From Mrakia gelida (Eukaryota; Basidiomycota; Tremellomycetes; Cystofilobasidiales; Mrakiaceae), in assembly GCA_024345305.1 (NCBI GenBank), contig BRON01000002.1:1178001-1242000 (forward strand): a stretch of DNA of 64,000 bases. The letters run 5' to 3'. The position numbers and the translations under genes were made by a program. Under the pieces are notes generated by a model. It worked only from the letters and a program-made list of their open reading frames with translations, searched no databases and had not been told where the DNA came from. The first letter of the stretch is position 1, and every line of letters begins with the position of its first letter. Below, in pieces: positions 23,363 to 37,763 of this stretch.

Positions 23363-23496
23363 CCAAGCAGTGACTTTGACGAGGTCGACGTTGAAGAAAT
23401 CCAGACCGCTCTCGAGCCTCGAAGGGATGAGCTCGACGACTTCAGCTTTCGCTCCCCTTCGTGCATCCTTCCTCCCACCCACAACAACCTTGAGGA
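23363..23496. promoter_or_regulatory. Bidirectional promoter ELMO / F-box-like gene
   Basis: Two divergent starts are separated by only 134 bp. The ELMO reading frame stays open through much of this gap, so its start could lie further upstream. Confidence 0.45.
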
Positions 23497-24663
23497 ATGA
23501 CTTCTTCTCTCGATCTCCTCTCCACCCTCTCCCTTGCTCCTCCTCTACCCGACCTTCCCTTGGAGCTTCAGATTCACATCCTCAAGTTCTGCTCCCCGTC
23601 AACTCTCGCAACGACCTCGAGGGTCTCGCTCCCCTTCCTTCAAACCTCGAGCTCCCTCCTTCACGATAACATCGTCGTCGACGGGTACAAGCAGCTCGAC
23701 AAACTTCTCTGCACTCGAGTACGTTCTGCTTCCTTTGTTTTCGACTTTTGAGCAAGTTTTGAGGAAAGGGGGCTGAAGGAGAGGACGAGGGCGAGCTCAA
23801 GTCCATCTCCTCCACCCCGCTCTCCTCTTCCTTTCCTTCTTTGGAAGCACCTCGAGCTGATACAACTTGCATGCTGCTGGACGCCAGGACCCTGACTCCT
23901 CACACCCTCGTCTGTCCCCCTTCCTCGACCTCGACAGGCGAGAGATCAAGTCCTTTCGCTTCACCTCACCCTCGTCCGACGACGACCTCCCCAAGCCCCT
24001 CTCCCTTGATCGAGTCTCTACATGGAGTTCCCTTCGAGTCGGGATCCTCACTTCACCATCGCCCCGGTCGGAGACGTTGCGCGACACCTTCGTATCTCCG
24101 TCGAAGGAGTCATCTACAAAGACGTCGGCGTTCACTTCCTCCCTCGAATCATTTTCCCTCTCTTTGACCCTCACCACGTCCACATCGCAGGGATCGTTTC
24201 CCCCACCACGCCAGACGGGATCATCACCTACCTCGAACTCGATAGGGCTGCTCAGTGGCTCAACCTCCGATCCATCGCCTTCGTCAACAGCAGTCCCCAA
24301 ACCTGCCTCCTCCAATCCCACTTCGCTCGCGTCGAAGGTCGACGTCAATTCAAGGTCATCTTCGATTTCGCGAGGAGGTGGCCAGTGCCTAGCCCTCCTC
24401 TCAAACATCAGCAAGACGTCGTTCAGAGCAACATGGACGAGCTTCTTGGAGGGCTTCAGGGCCAGCCGAAGAAGGAGCGAAGGTCGATCCTCGCGTCCAA
24501 AGTTGTGGAGGAGGTGGTGATTCGCGTGAGGGTGGAGGAGCAAAAGGAGTACTTGTTGGAGTGGATGAGAAAGGCTTGGGAGGAGGAGGACTTTGGGCTG
24601 GAAGAGCAGAGGAAGAGGGAGGGGAAGATCAGGTGGGAGGTTGTTGGTTGGAGGGAGAGTTGA
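23497..24663 (+). CDS. F-box-like protein, internal exon structure uncertain
   Basis: First exon 23497-23718 reads MTSSLDLLSTLSLAPPLPDL followed by LPLELQIHILKFCSPSTLAT and SRVSLPFLQTSS, a standard fungal F-box. It stops at a GTACGT donor. The last exon, open from about 24007 to the TGA ending at 24663, has FPLFDPHHVHIAGIVSP, AAQWLNLRSIAFVNSSPQTC and a charged, Glu/Arg-rich end (WEEEDFGLEEQRKREGKIRW). The middle, 23719-24006, could be one long intron or two introns around a short exon starting near 23938; I could not fix it. Likely a substrate receptor of an SCF ubiquitin ligase (inference). Confidence 0.6.
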
Positions 24664-25241
24664 GGAGTTTGGTGTGAGTCGCTTCGCACGTCTATGTCTC
24701 TTTCTCTCTCGTCGAAGGTGTGTTTGATCCTTTTCTATTTCTTTTCGTTACTCAGTTGCCTCGACGTCGGTTCTACTCCTCGATCTCTCCTTCGTCCCGC
24801 CTTCGACGCGTCGCCTCGGACCTCTTCGACCTCGCAGCAGATACGACAATGTCATGACATCTCCATCGTGGAATCTCCATCCTCGGCAAGGATCCTGAGA
24901 AAGAGTAGCCCCTCAGGACTTGGAGAAGGAGACGTTGAGGCCGAGTCGACGGAAGCGATCAACCACGCGACGTGCTCGCTCTAGGTGAGTTCCATTTCGC
25001 TCTCTCTCTTTCGTATCTACTCTTATCGACTGGCATCAGACTTTACTACCACTTCCCGTGCTGAAACTTCTCCCTCCCTCTTTTTCTCTACTTCTTTCTC
25101 AACGGAGAAGCCCGTTCGGATGTGAGCGACGCCTTGGCTGAAGCTCAACGTTGCCCTATCTCTTCCTCTCCCCCTCCCTTCTTCCTCCAACGGCGACCCC
25201 ATCTCCCCAACTCCAACCCATCTACCCTCCCTTTAGAAGCC
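24664..25241. other. Intergenic region with a possible 5' UTR intron
   Basis: Contains a strong donor (GTGAGT at 24985) in a pyrimidine-rich context and a possible branch motif CTGAAAC, so the amidohydrolase transcript may have a 5' UTR intron. A 96-residue open frame at 24694-24984 with a hydrophobic start is not convincing as a gene. Confidence 0.45.
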
Positions 25242-27955
25242 ATGCACATCACCATCAACCTCCCCTCGGACTCCCACTCCCACTCCCACACCATCAACGT
25301 CAACGAGGCAACTCAAGGCGTCGCCGCTCTCGAGCTCGCTGCTCCTCCTCCTCCCTCCCCTTCAATGAACACCGTCATCTCCTCCTCGGACGATAAGGCT
25401 TGGGCTTCTCTCTACCCTATCCCTGCTGATCTCGACATCGCAGCGAAGCCGTGGTTGCCTGGACCTCACAAAAAGATCACTCTGATCAGTTCGTCTTTTT
25501 TCTCCCTCCCTCCCTCCCTCTCATCTCTCCCTTCGCTGACTTCTCTTCTTCCTCCCTCTCCCTCAGACGCGACCGTCGTCGATCCCAAGTCCTCCAAGAC
25601 CTTCGCCGGTCAAACTCTCAAGCTCGTAGACGGAAAGATCGCCAGCATCAAAGGCTCTTCCTCGACTCAGGACGCCTTCGATTCCTCGCTCGAAGGAAGC
25701 ACCGTCGTCGACTGCACTGGACTCTTCCTCACTCCTGGATTGATCGACTGCCATAGTCACATCACAGCTACTCCTGGGAGTGCGACGATCGCGGGGATGA
25801 TGAACGATCCGAGGGATGCGATCATCCTGAGGTCGACTCACGTTCTGAACGGGATGCTCTCGCGAGGGTTCACTACCGTGCGTTCTTGACCTCCGTCTCC
25901 CTTCCTCGACTCGTTCGGGAATCTTGCTGATTCTTCTTGTCCTTTTTATCACCACAGGTGAGGGACGTCGGAGGTGCATGCAAAGCGCACTCGACCGCGA
26001 CGGAAGAGTGGTGAGTCGCTTCGCTCGTCTCGCCCTCTGCTTTCCTCGTCTGACCCTTTTCTTCTTCGGGAACTCACAGGCTCATCGCTGGACCTCGTCT
26101 CTTCCAAGGAGGACCCGTCATGTCTCAGACTGGAGGTCACGGAGACGCTTCGGATCCCAACGGAACTCCTGGGACTGGGTGCTGCAGTGGAGCATCAGGA
26201 GGAGGGATGGGACAGGTCGTCGATGGAGTCGACGAGTGCCTTCGATACGCGAGGGACGCGATGAGGTTCGTCTCTCTCCCCGCTCTCTATTGCCCTCGAG
26301 CTTCGAGCTGAAAAGCAACTCCTATTTTTTTTACAGGAAGGGAGCTGATCACATCAAGATCTGCACCTCTGGTGGTGTTGGATCCGTAACGGACAAGCTC
26401 GAAGGTGAGCCTTTTCTGCGACGCGTTCTACTCGAGTCCGAGTCTTTCGAGGAGCTGACCTGACTACATCTTCCCTTCCGCCTCTCTCTTCGTCTTCTCA
26501 TCACAAACAGGTACTCAGTTCACCGCCGCCGAGCTTCTGGCGTACGTTCTCGTCCTCGTCCTCCCTTACCTCGTTCGAAGGAATTGACGCTGATCTCATC
26601 TCGTTCTGTCCGTCAGGATCACCACGACCGTGAGACAGATGGGAGGACGACTGGTCACTGCTCACTGCTACACTTCGTGAGTCAACTCTCATACGGGCTC
26701 TCTCTTCTGTCGCTGACCTCGCACGTTCTTTCGTTCTCGTCGTCGCAGGGAGGGAATCGTACGTCCTCCTCGTCGCGCGTTTCGTCTCTTCGCGCTTCGT
26801 TCTGACCGCTTTCCATCACTCTCGTTCTTATAGAGACATGCCATCTCAGGAGGTGTCGGAGGGATTGAGCACGGAAACTTGCTCGTGCGTTTCGAGCTTG
26901 CCTTCTTCGAATCGTCGTCGCGTCCGAGGCTGACTTCTCCCTTTCTTCTCTTTCTTCCAGGACAAACCCACCGCCAAGCTCATGGCCGAGAAGGGGATCT
27001 ACCTCACACCGACTCTTGCCGTTCACACTGTAAGTCCTCGTCTCGTCTCATTCGAGCGAAAGAACACAGACTCGACGAACTAACACGCGTTCTCGCCTCG
27101 CCTTCCCGTTCAGATCATCTCGAGCCCTCCCTTCATGAAGTTCCTTCTCCCTTCTCAGCTGGAGAAGAACGAGATTGTTCGAGTCGCTGGTCTTCAGGCG
27201 TTAGTAACTTCCTTTTAGATTCTCGACGTTCGAGATCGTTCGTACTTCGACGCGTCGCCTCGCTAACCGTCTTCCTCCTCCGTCGCTGCTTCCCTTTCCC
27301 CTTTCCTCCGTTCCTCTCTCCTCCCACCAGCATCCAAAACGCCGAGGAAGCTGGAGTCACCGTCTGCTACGGAACCGACATGCTTGGAGCGATGCATCCC
27401 GCTCAAACTCGAGAACTCGTCACTCGAGCTTCGGTCCTCCCTTCTCCCACGGTCCTCAAACACGTCACTTGCAACGGAGGTGAGTATCAAACCGGAGCAG
27501 GAAAGTACGGACGAGCGAGAGCTGACTGCTTCCATGTCTGTTTTTTCTTCTTCCCTGCAGCTGAGCTCGTCGGATGCCCTGACACGCTCGGAACGCTCAT
27601 CAAAGTCGGAGCCTTCGCCGACATTCTCTTCATGAAGAGCAACCCTCTCGAAGATGTTACCATCTTTGATCGACCTCGGTGAGCTTCTGTCTCCCTTTCC
27701 GCTCGTCCCTCAGGCTTCGCGTTCGGGGCGGGCTCGTAGAACAAACGGAGGAGGAGGAGGAAGCGCCGTCGTCGCGAGCGCGACTTCGAAAGCTTCAGCT
27801 GCTTCCCCTCTTCGTCGCTCACTCTCGCTTCTCGATCTGACTCCGATCTCCTTGCCTCCTTCGTCTTTCACAGAGAGGAGCTGTACGCCATCATGAAGGA
27901 CGGAAGGGTTGTTCGTTCGCGAGTGAAGGGACTCGACGTCGAGATTCGCGTCTAG
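25242..27955 (+). CDS. Metal-dependent amidohydrolase (imidazolonepropionase/prolidase-like)
   Basis: Amidohydrolase-superfamily enzyme with a two-metal TIM-barrel site; substrate not predictable. Fourteen exons phase to 506 residues: 25242-25498, 25567-25877, 25968-26010, 26080-26265, 26337-26404, 26511-26541, 26617-26676, 26749-26758, 26834-26884, 26961-27029, 27114-27199, 27331-27479, 27561-27678 and 27874-27955. Motifs: LTPGLIDCHSHITA (metal HxH), GGHGDASDP, KICTSGGVGS, VTAHCYTSEGIRHAI (metal His), GVGGIEHGNLL (second His), VCYGTDMLGA (catalytic Asp) and the late beta strand GAFADILFMKSNPLED. The N-terminus has a Ser-His repeat (SDSHSHSHT). No signal peptide, so cytosolic. The 10-nt exon 26749-26758 encodes most of S-E-G-I. 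Confidence 0.92.
26749..26758 (+). other. 10-nt microexon of the amidohydrolase
   Basis: GGAGGGAATC lies between acceptor GTCGCAG and donor GTACGT. It joins ...AHCYTS to EGI-RHAISGG and is required to keep phase. Confidence 0.85.
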
Positions 27956-28472
27956 CTCGTCGGTGCTTTTCTTTTGGGGCCAGTTTCGTTTGGGTGTCTT
28001 AATTCTCTGGGTTTACAGGTGCGATAGATATGTTTCTCTCCTGGTCGAAGGATGGGATGGGTGAGAAGATGCTCGCTGGCACGCGACCTGTCGAGTCAAG
28101 CCAATTTGAGACTCGAAGTCGCCGTCGCGGCGATAAAACGAAGAGCCTCCATCTCTTTGTGCTCAACCCACGTTTTGTTGATAATAGGCGGAGATGGCAC
28201 GTCAGATCCATCACTCGACTGTTCTCGCTTTGGGGAGAGATCAGCCTCGAAGGGGTCGCCTGAACCAAGAAACGAGACGCGTCGGCGAGAAAAGAAAGAC
28301 CGTCTCGCTCTCGTCCGTCCGTCCTCTTCGACATCCAACGTCCAATGTCGAGCTTCTTCATTCCTTCTCGCAGCATGACCTTCCCTCCAACTACATTCAG
28401 CTCCTACACCTCCGCTTCCTACATTCAGCTCGACTTCGGTTCTCTTCAGCTCCTCAACTCGAGCCTCAACAA
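27956..28472. other. Upstream region of the MFS transporter
   Basis: Tandem intergenic gap of 517 bp holding the amidohydrolase 3' UTR and the MFS promoter. No coding exon or RNA gene seen. Confidence 0.5.
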
Positions 28473-31418
28473 ATGACAGCTCCAGCCTCGCCTCCCTCCT
28501 CCTCCCCTTCTCCTCTTCCCCTTCCTTCCTCCTCACCAGTGGAAGTCTCCTCCTCCTCCCCCTCCTCTCCAATCCCAACCTCAGCCGCTCCATCTCGCTC
28601 ACCGACGCTTCAAGAACACTCCTACCCAGGCGAGGGAACTCCTCTCAAACCTTTCGTCGTCTCTTGGCTCGAGCCTTTCGACCTTGAGAACCCTCGAGCT
28701 CGCTCGAAGGCCTACCGGTGGGGTCTTACGAGTCAGGTAGCTTTGCAGATGTTCGTAGTGTCGTACGCTACGTCAGGCTACGCTGGAGCTGCTCCAGGGC
28801 TCAAGAAGGACTTCGGGGCGGGCAAGGAGGTGAGTCGAAAACGAGAGGGAGGAGTCGGAAGAAAGGAACAAAGCTCACCTTTGACCCTTCGACTCGTTCT
28901 CCCTCAGCTCGTCACCGTCGGTATCTCTACCTTTGTGATTGGTCAAGCCATTGGATCTCTACTCTGGGCTCCGCTCTCTGAGATTTTCGGAAGGAAGAAG
29001 ATCTTGCTGCCAACGCTGGCGGCTTTCTCGTTGTTCGCTGCTGGAGTCGTTCGTCCTCCTCGTTCTCCTCCTCCCCTCCCCTTCATCTCGAAGCTGACGA
29101 GTCCTTTGACGTTCTCCTACAGTCACTCGCTCAAAACATGTGGACTATCCTGATATGTCGATTCTTCATGGGGATTTTCGGAGCCTCGATCGTCTCGAAC
29201 GTGAGTCGTTCGCCTCCTCGTCCGCGTCCGCCCAACCTTTCGCCGACCCTCAGCGCGCTCTTTTCTTCGTTTGAAACAGGGCCCTGGTTCTATGAACGAT
29301 ATGTGGTCGCCGAACGAGATCGCTCTGCCGTTGACCTTGATGTCCATCGCGCCTTTCCTGTTCGTCTTTCTTTCCTTCGTCCTCACGTCCGAGCACCCTC
29401 ATCTCGTCCCAGCTGACTCTGATGTTCTCTTCTTGCTTTTTCGAATCATCAGAGGACCTGTTCTGTTCGTTCTCTCTTTGACTCGGCCCCCACTTGATCT
29501 CGGTGGAGGAAGGCTCGAGGTCGCGTCGACGAAGCTACTCCACCGCCTCTCGACCTCTCTGACGCTATCTCCTTTCGCTCTCGACCTTCCAGTGGACCCA
29601 TCGTATCTGGATATATCTCTGAGTTTGGCGGTGAGGCCTCGTGGCGGTGGCTGAACTCCGTAATCCCCTTCCTCGGGCTCTTCGTCTGGACCGTCGCGCT
29701 CTTCGTTTGTCCCCTTTTTCCCTTCGTACTGGCTTCTCATCAAGGATCCAGCGAGCTGACTCTGTCTCCTTATCTCAGCTTCCCGAAACCTATCCTCTCA
29801 CCATCCTTCGAACGCGAGCCGCTCACCTCTCAAAGTCGAGCGGCCTGTCCTTCGTCTCAATCTACGATCACGGGAAACCGAGGAAATCCATCGCTCAGAC
29901 GGTCGCTCAGTTCGTCAAGCGGCCTCTTATCTTCCTCTTCCAAGAGCCCATCGTGTTCCTCTTGTCTCTTTGGACTGCTATCATCTTTGGCGTGAGTTTC
30001 GACTCTCTTTCGTCTCGCGGCTCGTTCGCTCGCGACGCTCGTTCTCAACCTCACCCCTTCCTTCTCCTTTCTGCTCCAGATTCTTTATCTCTTCTTCGTC
30101 TCCTATCCAATCATGTACCAGACCGAAAGAGGATGGGCTCGTGAATCTCTTTCGCCTTCGTTCGACGCGTCGCCGCTCACGCTCTCTCTCTCTCTCACGC
30201 TGACTCTTTTTCGTTGTATCTCCTCGTCATCCTCAGAGGGGAAGGGTGGTCTCCCGTTCATCGCCATCGCAACCGGGCTCTTCGTCGGAGTGGTGAGTCT
30301 CGAAGGCCGTTTCGTTCGACGTTCGAGATTCTGACTCGGCTGACCTCTCTCCCTTCCCCTCTCTGCAGCCGATATCGAGGTTCATGGCCCGATTCTACCA
30401 GAAAGCGGCTTCAGCGTCTCCCACTGGTCGAGCCGCTCCCGAAGAACGACTCTACTTTGCTGTCCGTCCGCGTCTTTGCTCTCAGTTCGAACCTGACTCG
30501 TTCGCTGACCCAACTCCTTCGCTTCCCCACCACAGATGCTCGGATCCATCCTTCTCCCGGTTTCTCTCTTCTGGATGGCTTGGACTTCGAACCCTTCAAT
30601 TCACTGGCTAGCTCCTACTTCGGCAGGTGAGTGCGAGCGGTCGCTGAGAACGCGACGCGGGCTTGTCTCTTCCCCTCCTCTTGCTGACGTCCTTCTTTCT
30701 ATCTGCTCTGTGCAAGGTGTCTTCTACGGATGCGGAATGCTCGGTATGATGGGTAGCGTGATGATGTAGTAGGTCCTGATCCTTCCCTTTCTCTCTCCCT
30801 CGAAAGACGCGTCGCTGACTCTACTCTCTTCGTTCTTCGTTTTGATCCAAAGTCTGGCCGACACCTACACCATCTACTCCGCTTCCGTCTTCGCCGCCAA
30901 CTCGGTCATTCGTTACGTCTTGGGGTGAGTTCGAGTGCTTGCTTTCGTCCCAGGTCGAGACCAACGCGTTCAAAGTTCCGACCAGTTCCTTTCTCTGCTT
31001 GCCCTTCAATCAGAGCCATCTTCCCGCTCTTCGGCCAAATCATGTTCACCAAACTCACCACTCCTTGGTCACTCACTCTCCTGGGATTCATCGCTCTCGC
31101 TTGCACTCCTCTTCCTTTCGTCTTCTACAGTTCGTTTCGCTCCCTCGCGAGCCCTCCGTTTCCGCCCCAGGCTCACGCTGACCGCCCTTTCTTCCTTCGT
31201 CTTTTCCAACAGAGTTCGGTCCCCGCATCCGAAGCTACTCGAAGCACGTTCCTCAGGCTCCAGTGCCTCTGCCGTCGCAGAAGACGACCACGGCGGATCA
31301 CCCGTTGACCCAGCAAGCTTCCCCCATCTTCCTTCACGCCGGAGAGGAGGGAGTCAGGGTCGAGAAGATGCAAGACGGGATCGACGTCGAGGATGACGTG
31401 GACGTAGAGAAGCAGTAG
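28473..31418 (+). CDS. Major facilitator superfamily transporter, DHA1-like (drug/polyamine type)
   Basis: Plasma-membrane multi-pass exporter (family knowledge; substrate unknown). Fifteen exons phase to 579 residues, among them 28473-28829, 28908-29048, 29123-29200, 29280-29359, a 12-nt exon 29453-29464, 29593-29704, 29779-29991, and the last one 31213-31418. The N-terminal 50 residues are Ser/Pro-rich and cytosolic. Motifs: LLWAPLSEIFGRKKIL (motif A), WTILICRFFMGIFGAS, LGPVLGPIVSGYISE (antiporter motif C), SWRWL, FLPETYPLTILRTRA, GLPFIAIATGLFVG and a late FPLFGQIMFTKLTTPW. The C-terminal tail is acidic. One acceptor is AAG (before 30717), and several donors are GTTCGT-type. The substrate need not relate to its neighbours. 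Confidence 0.9.
29453..29464 (+). other. 12-nt microexon of the MFS gene
   Basis: Encodes the middle of L-G-P-V-L within antiporter motif C. The donor on each side is GTTCGT and the acceptor is ATCATCAG. Confidence 0.8.
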
Positions 31419-32132
31419 ACTATATGTGTATCTATGACTCGTTTCCCATCGGCTCGCGAGGAAAACCAAGGTCCAACCGCGACGCGTTTTTTTTCTCGTT
31501 CTCTAGGCTCACGCTGGACAGTTCGACGCTAACGAGGATACATCGTCACTTTCTAACCGCGCCTCATCTTCTTCCCTGGTTAAAAGGGTGAAGGGGGGGT
31601 GAAAAGGGCAGGGAGACGCGTCGGGAGGGAGGGGCACGCGACGATCTTCGGAGCTTGGTTGCGAAGAGCCCACCTCGCTTCCGACGTGAGGCTCTCGATG
31701 AAGAGCCTCACTAGTAGGGAAGGGAGCCGAGGCTACAGCGTAATGAAATGAGCCGACGAGCGACGAAGAATCGGGCGCGAGAACGCGTCGGTCACCCTTC
31801 GCGACGGATGCGGAGAAGTCCTCCCTGAAGAGCGCTCAGATCCTGTCGTTGCTCCTCTTGAAGCCTTTCTCTCCAAAAAGTTGCTTCATCTACATCCTCC
31901 TTACCCTCTCAGCTCTTCTGAGGGTCTCTCGCAGTAAAATCCAGGCAAAACGGGGAGCCAACCTCGAACACGCCTCCGTCGCCCAAATCAAACCGAACCT
32001 TCTTCATCTCGAGCTGCTCCCAAACCATCACTCCCTTCGTTCCATCCTCCCCGTTCTTTTCTCTCTTCCTCTCTCTCTCTCGCGCACCCCCCACACTCCT
32101 TGGTTCTCCCCCTTCCTCCTTCTCTAGAAAAG
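31419..32132. other. Intergenic region with one strong hairpin
   Basis: 714 bp between the MFS stop and the nucleotide-sugar transporter start. It holds a perfect hairpin at 31686-31711, listed separately. No coding exon seen. Confidence 0.5.
31686..31711. repeat. Perfect inverted repeat, 10-bp stem with 6-nt loop
   Basis: GTGAGGCTCT pairs with AGAGCCTCAC around the loop CGATGA. It lies 268 bp after the MFS stop codon, so it could be in the 3' UTR or be part of a small structured RNA. Confidence 0.7.
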
Positions 32133-34206
32133 ATGTCGACGCCAGCAGAACAGCCCGTCTCCCGGAGTCTCGTCGTTCGTCCTCTCCTCCTTCCCCTTCA
32201 CCTTTGCTTTTCGCTTGCTCCCCCCGTCTTCAGAGCTGACCTCTTCCTTCTCTCTGTGCCCTGATTAGATTGCGACGGTCGGATTCTACATGGTTGCCGG
32301 TATCGTCGTAAGTAGTCTCGTTCTGAGAAGGATGGAGAGCTAAGAAGAGAGGGAGGGCAAGGGAGGAAGTCTCACGTCGAGCTTGCGAGGAAGTCTCGTA
32401 AGAAAGAGCTGACCCCTGCTCCCCTTCCCTTCTCTGCTTTGGAAACGCATCTTCAGATGGTCACCGCCAACAAATGGGTCAGTTCTAGCCCTCGTCTGGA
32501 TGAAAAGAGTTCTAGTAGAAGAGGAGGAGAGCTGACCCTCGTTCGCTCCCCTCCCGCACATCCGTCGATCCGTCCTTCTTCACCTCCGTCAGGTTCTCGT
32601 CAAGACAGCTGTCCCAATTTTCTTCCTCTTCGTTCAGCTCGTGATCGCAGTCATCTGCCTGTGCTTCAGTCATCTCGTAGGAGTCTTCGTTATCCCAAAG
32701 TGAGTCCGTCTTCGATCAGCGCGAGGGGAGGAAGGAAGGGAAAGAAAGACGCGAGCTCGAGAGATGTGAGCTTGAAGCTGACCTTCTTGTACGGCTTTTG
32801 ATGGGATTCAGATGGAATGCTGCCACCGTGAACGCGTTGTGGAAGCTTATTGCTGTCAACGTTATGGGTCTCAGGTGAGTGATCGTCTCCTTCGGACTTG
32901 GGGAGGGAGGTTTGCGGGAGGGGAAGGAGAGCCCAGAGCTGACCTTGCTCGCCCTTCACTCTCACAGCTTCAACAACTTCACCCTCCAATACGTTGACGC
33001 TTCGATGTACCAGGATCGTGAACTTCTCCCTCGTCTCTTCCAGGCCCTCGAAAGCTCATGTTGATATCTTCTCTGCCTCTTGTTCAATCAGGTCGCCCGA
33101 GGTCTCGTCCTTCCCCTCACCGTCCTCCTCACCTTCGTCCTTCAATCGTCGCCGCCTTCCAGGATGGCGAGCATCAGTTGTGGTATCGTTACCCTCGGAT
33201 TCTTCATCGGAGTCGGATGGGATCGAATGGGTGGTGGAAACGCTGCTTCTGCCGTTAGCGGGTGAGTTCTTCCCCATGCTCTCGCTTTGGCTTCTTCGCT
33301 TCCCGGCCGTGCGTGAGCTCGAAGCTCGCAGCTCACTCGTCCTTCCCTCCCTCTGACCTCTCTCTATCCTTCTCCAGTCTCGGAGTCTTCTTCGGAGTCC
33401 TCTCGTCTGCTACCACCGCTTGCCACGCCATCGTCATCAAGAAGAGTCTTCCCATCGTCGACGGGTCGGCCATGGACCTCGCTTGGTACTCCAACCTCCT
33501 CTCAGCCGTCGTTATGCTTCCTCTGAGTGTCATCGTCGGAGAGGGACCCAAGATCATCGCTATGTGGTCGGAACCGGTTGCTTTGGGAAGGTTCATCTGG
33601 GGTGGAGCTATCACTGTGAGTCGTTCGAGCTCAGCCTCGATCTGGACGAACGAGGGACGACGAGCTGAACCTTCCCCCCTCCTTCTCGTCTTTTTAGGGA
33701 GTCTTCGGTTTCCTCATCTGCATCGCTGGATTCCTCTCCATCAAGGTCACCAGTCCTGTATCGCACATGGTCAGCTCCGCGTGAGTACAGCTTCCTCTTG
33801 CGCGCTCGCGTCGTTTCGTTTCGTTTCGAGCTCGAGCTCACACCCTCCCTCCTTCCCTCCCCTTTCTCTTTCTAGCATGCGAGGAGTCATCCAGACTTTC
33901 ATCAGTGTCTGGCTCTTCGCTGATGTCATCACCACGTTCGTTCACCCTTTCTTTATCTCCCTGCCTTCTTCGTCTCTCTCGCGAGCTCACACAAACCCGA
34001 CGCGTCTGCCCTCCCCTTCCTTCCCCTTCTCCCTCCACAGCGGTCGAGCCGCCTCGATCCTCACCATCATCCTCGGATCTTGCCACTACGTCTGGGTCAA
34101 GTCTCAAGAGCAAGCCCAAGCCGCTCCCTACGTCGCCGTCGTGGATCTGGACGAGCTGGAGGATGGTCGACGGGCGTCGGGAGAGCGACACTCTCGAAAC
34201 GATTGA
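32133..34206 (+). CDS. Nucleotide-sugar transporter, GDP-fucose-transporter-like (TPT/SLC35C family)
   Basis: Golgi/ER antiporter with about ten membrane spans (family knowledge; exact sugar not determined). Exons 32133-32174, 32269-32307, 32457-32477, 32593-32699, 32812-32874, 32968-33013, 33092-33261, 33378-33615, 33698-33780, 33876-33935 and 34041-34206 give 344 residues. Blocks: GFYMVAGIVMVTANKWVLV, FNNFTLQYVDASMYQVARGL, FLQSSPP-type loop, GFLICIAGFLSIKVTSPVSH, MVSSAMRGVIQTFISVWLFA and GSCHYVWVKSQEQ. The third exon is only 21 nt (MVTANKW). The intron 33014-33091, between MYQ and VARG, begins GATCGT rather than GT; this is the only way to keep the conserved DASMYQVARGLVLP block in frame. 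Confidence 0.88.
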
Positions 34207-34737
34207 GGGCAGCAGCTTCGGTCTTCTTCTCGTCGTTCTTGGGGGGATTCGTTTCATCAGTATCTTTAGAGTAGGGCTCGCAGGAGTGAGCCTGTAGGGT
34301 TTCTCGGTTCCATTTTCTTGTTTGTACCAGCAGAAGGAGGACTCGTTTCTTTTGCCTTTGTGAGAACGAGTCGCGTTTTTCTTCCTCCCTCGTTTTTCTC
34401 CCTCTCTCTCCCATCCTCTGTGTCCTCCTTCGGGCGATCATCGAGCTTCGTCGGTCTTTCAGTTCCAAGCTTTCTTATCATCCCTCTGTTTTTTCTCTGG
34501 TTGCTCTCTGTCTCTTTCATGGGCTTTCGTCTCGTTCAACCAAGGAAAAGGACGAGAGCTTTTGATTCATTCGGAAAAAAGATCAACAGCCTTGATGTGA
34601 CTCGCCCAAGGGCTCAGAGGGAAGGAGCGCTCACTCAAAGCGAGCGAAGCTCAACCTGACCCTTATCAGCCTCTCCCCTCCCCCCCCTTCCTTCCCTCTT
34701 TTTCCCTCAAGCCGAACGTTAACCGTTCCCTCCCGTG
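34207..34737. other. Intergenic region, tandem genes
   Basis: 3' UTR of the sugar transporter and promoter of alanine aminotransferase; T-rich then C-rich just upstream of the ATG. No RNA gene seen. Confidence 0.5.
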
Positions 34738-37351
<2,614 letters not shown>

Positions 37352-37763
37352 GGAGAGTTGAGGAGGGAGGGGGAGGAGACGAGGATATACGTTTTATGAA
37401 CTTAATGCGATTTGCGATTTGCTTGACTTTGGGACGGGACGGAGAGAGCGAATGCGAGTGGAAAGAGAGGAAAGCGAGAGTGATGGTGTGGAGAGAAGCT
37501 CGGGTTGAAGATCCGCTCGCTTCGGAAAGGAGGAGAAGGTGAACAGCGGGTCGAGGACGTTGAGGTTTGGACGCGTCGTCGCTCGTCCCTCGTCTCCTGT
37601 CGCTTTCGTTCGCAATCTCGACCACAGAGCAGCCATTATCCGCTCCTCTCACACGCTTTACCTAACTATGACTCGAGTCCCATCTCTCCAAGGCCAAAGA
37701 CCCCTCCCTCGTTCGCTCCTCCAACTCGCGACGGCAGCACGAGCTGACACTCGACGCGAAGAC
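37352..37763. other. Convergent 3' flanks of ALT1 and the arabinanase
   Basis: 412 bp between two converging stop codons. Short G-rich or pyrimidine-rich stretches only; no gene seen. Confidence 0.5.

Noticed and set aside
24694..24984. 96-codon frame with a hydrophobic start
   Set aside because: Short, poorly composed, and better explained as 5' UTR of the amidohydrolase, since a strong donor follows its stop.
25242..31418. Amidohydrolase plus MFS plus sugar transporter as a biosynthetic gene cluster
   Set aside because: No backbone synthase or shared promoter motif is visible, and the neighbours are housekeeping genes; co-orientation alone is weak.
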